From the NCBI RefSeq assembly GCF_000230975.2, contig NC_021172.1, positions 3,224,001 through 3,288,000 of the forward strand: DNA of 64,000 nt. Reading direction: 5' to 3'. How positions within the stretch are numbered: position 1 is the stretch's first letter; each line of letters opens with the position of its first letter. Below the pieces are notes generated by a model. The model worked only from the letters and a program-made list of their open reading frames with translations. It was not told the DNA's origin and made no database searches. Shown here piece after piece: positions 63,852 to 64,000 of the stretch. This DNA is from Hyphomicrobium denitrificans 1NES1. GTDB lineage: Bacteria > Pseudomonadota > Alphaproteobacteria > Rhizobiales > Hyphomicrobiaceae. The position numbers were made by a program, and so were the translations under genes.

Positions 63852-64000
63852 CGAAGCCGCTCGTTCTCGTTGCCGCCGTCGCATTGATCGACGATGACAA
63901 GCGCGTCCTGATCGCCCAGCGCCCGGCCGACAAACCGATGGCGGGGTTTTGGGAATTTCCGGGCGGCAAGATCGAAACCGGGGAGACACCTGAGGATGCG
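63848..64000 (+). CDS. mutT: 8-oxo-dGTP diphosphatase MutT, N-terminal part
   Basis: Only 51 codons are in the window. VLVAAVALIDDDKRVLIAQR then GFWEFPGGKIETGET shows the start of the Nudix box (GxxE... to follow). Removes oxidised dGTP from the nucleotide pool. The ATGA overlap with the TPMT gene indicates cotranscription. Right end truncated by the window. Confidence 0.9.
   Translation, partial: MTKPLVLVAAVALIDDDKRVLIAQRPADKPMAGFWEFPGGKIETGETPEDA

Overview
This window reads as a chromosome segment from a serine-cycle methylotroph of the alphaproteobacterial order Hyphomicrobiales, most likely Hyphomicrobium or a close relative. The basis is gene content and order: formate-tetrahydrofolate ligase, a leftward operon sgaA-mcl-mtkA-mtkB-ppc, aerobic cobaltochelatase cobS/cobT, a helicase-S4-fdxA-carD cluster and a secA-PPIase-argJ-mutT neighbourhood, all at roughly 60% GC. 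The species call is inference. I see no CRISPR array, prophage or insertion sequence.

Layout. 1-6 kb: the edge of a leftward fbp-prk-rpe operon, an orphan Anbu proteasome-like peptidase, ftfL with a clear terminator, and a glyoxalase-fold protein. 6-11.3 kb: a phosphosignalling module (PP2C phosphatase, two FHA proteins, a divergent Ser/Thr kinase with a beta-propeller) preceded by a candidate small RNA. 11.4-19.3 kb: cytochrome bd-type oxidase, a membrane-anchored nuclease-fold protein, a second candidate small RNA, a three-repeat secreted protein, a fatty acid desaturase and prmB. 19.3-27.6 kb: the serine-cycle operon, with an atypical response regulator upstream. 28-45 kb: housekeeping genes, including tRNA-Arg(CCT), carD/fdxA/S4/Suv3-like helicase, rpmB, cobS/cobT, dnaJ-like, bolA, corC-like and a fused aroK-aroB. 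45.5-56.4 kb: a small membrane protein, a large exported protein, xerD, a PNPOx-like protein, a peptide transporter, accA, three paralogous L,D-transpeptidases around a Tyr-rich exported protein, and a YqhA-like membrane protein. 56.4-57.4 kb: an AT-rich, apparently acquired fucosyltransferase-like gene. 57.5-64 kb: secA, a parvulin-type PPIase, argJ, a TPMT-like methyltransferase and the start of mutT.

How the genes work together. FtfL supplies formyl-H4F to C1 metabolism. SgaA recycles glyoxylate to glycine and produces hydroxypyruvate. Ppc makes oxaloacetate. MtkAB activates malate and Mcl cleaves malyl-CoA to acetyl-CoA and glyoxylate. Phosphoribulokinase lies 20 kb away; in methylotrophs of this type its product RuBP can act as a signal rather than a CO2 acceptor.

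The observations I would follow first are two leader regions with the same design, upstream of secA and rpmB. Each has an intrinsic terminator lying inside the start of a short upstream ORF that runs to the main gene and looks translationally coupled to it. Two free-standing structured-RNA candidates (near 6.3 kb and 15.2 kb) come next.
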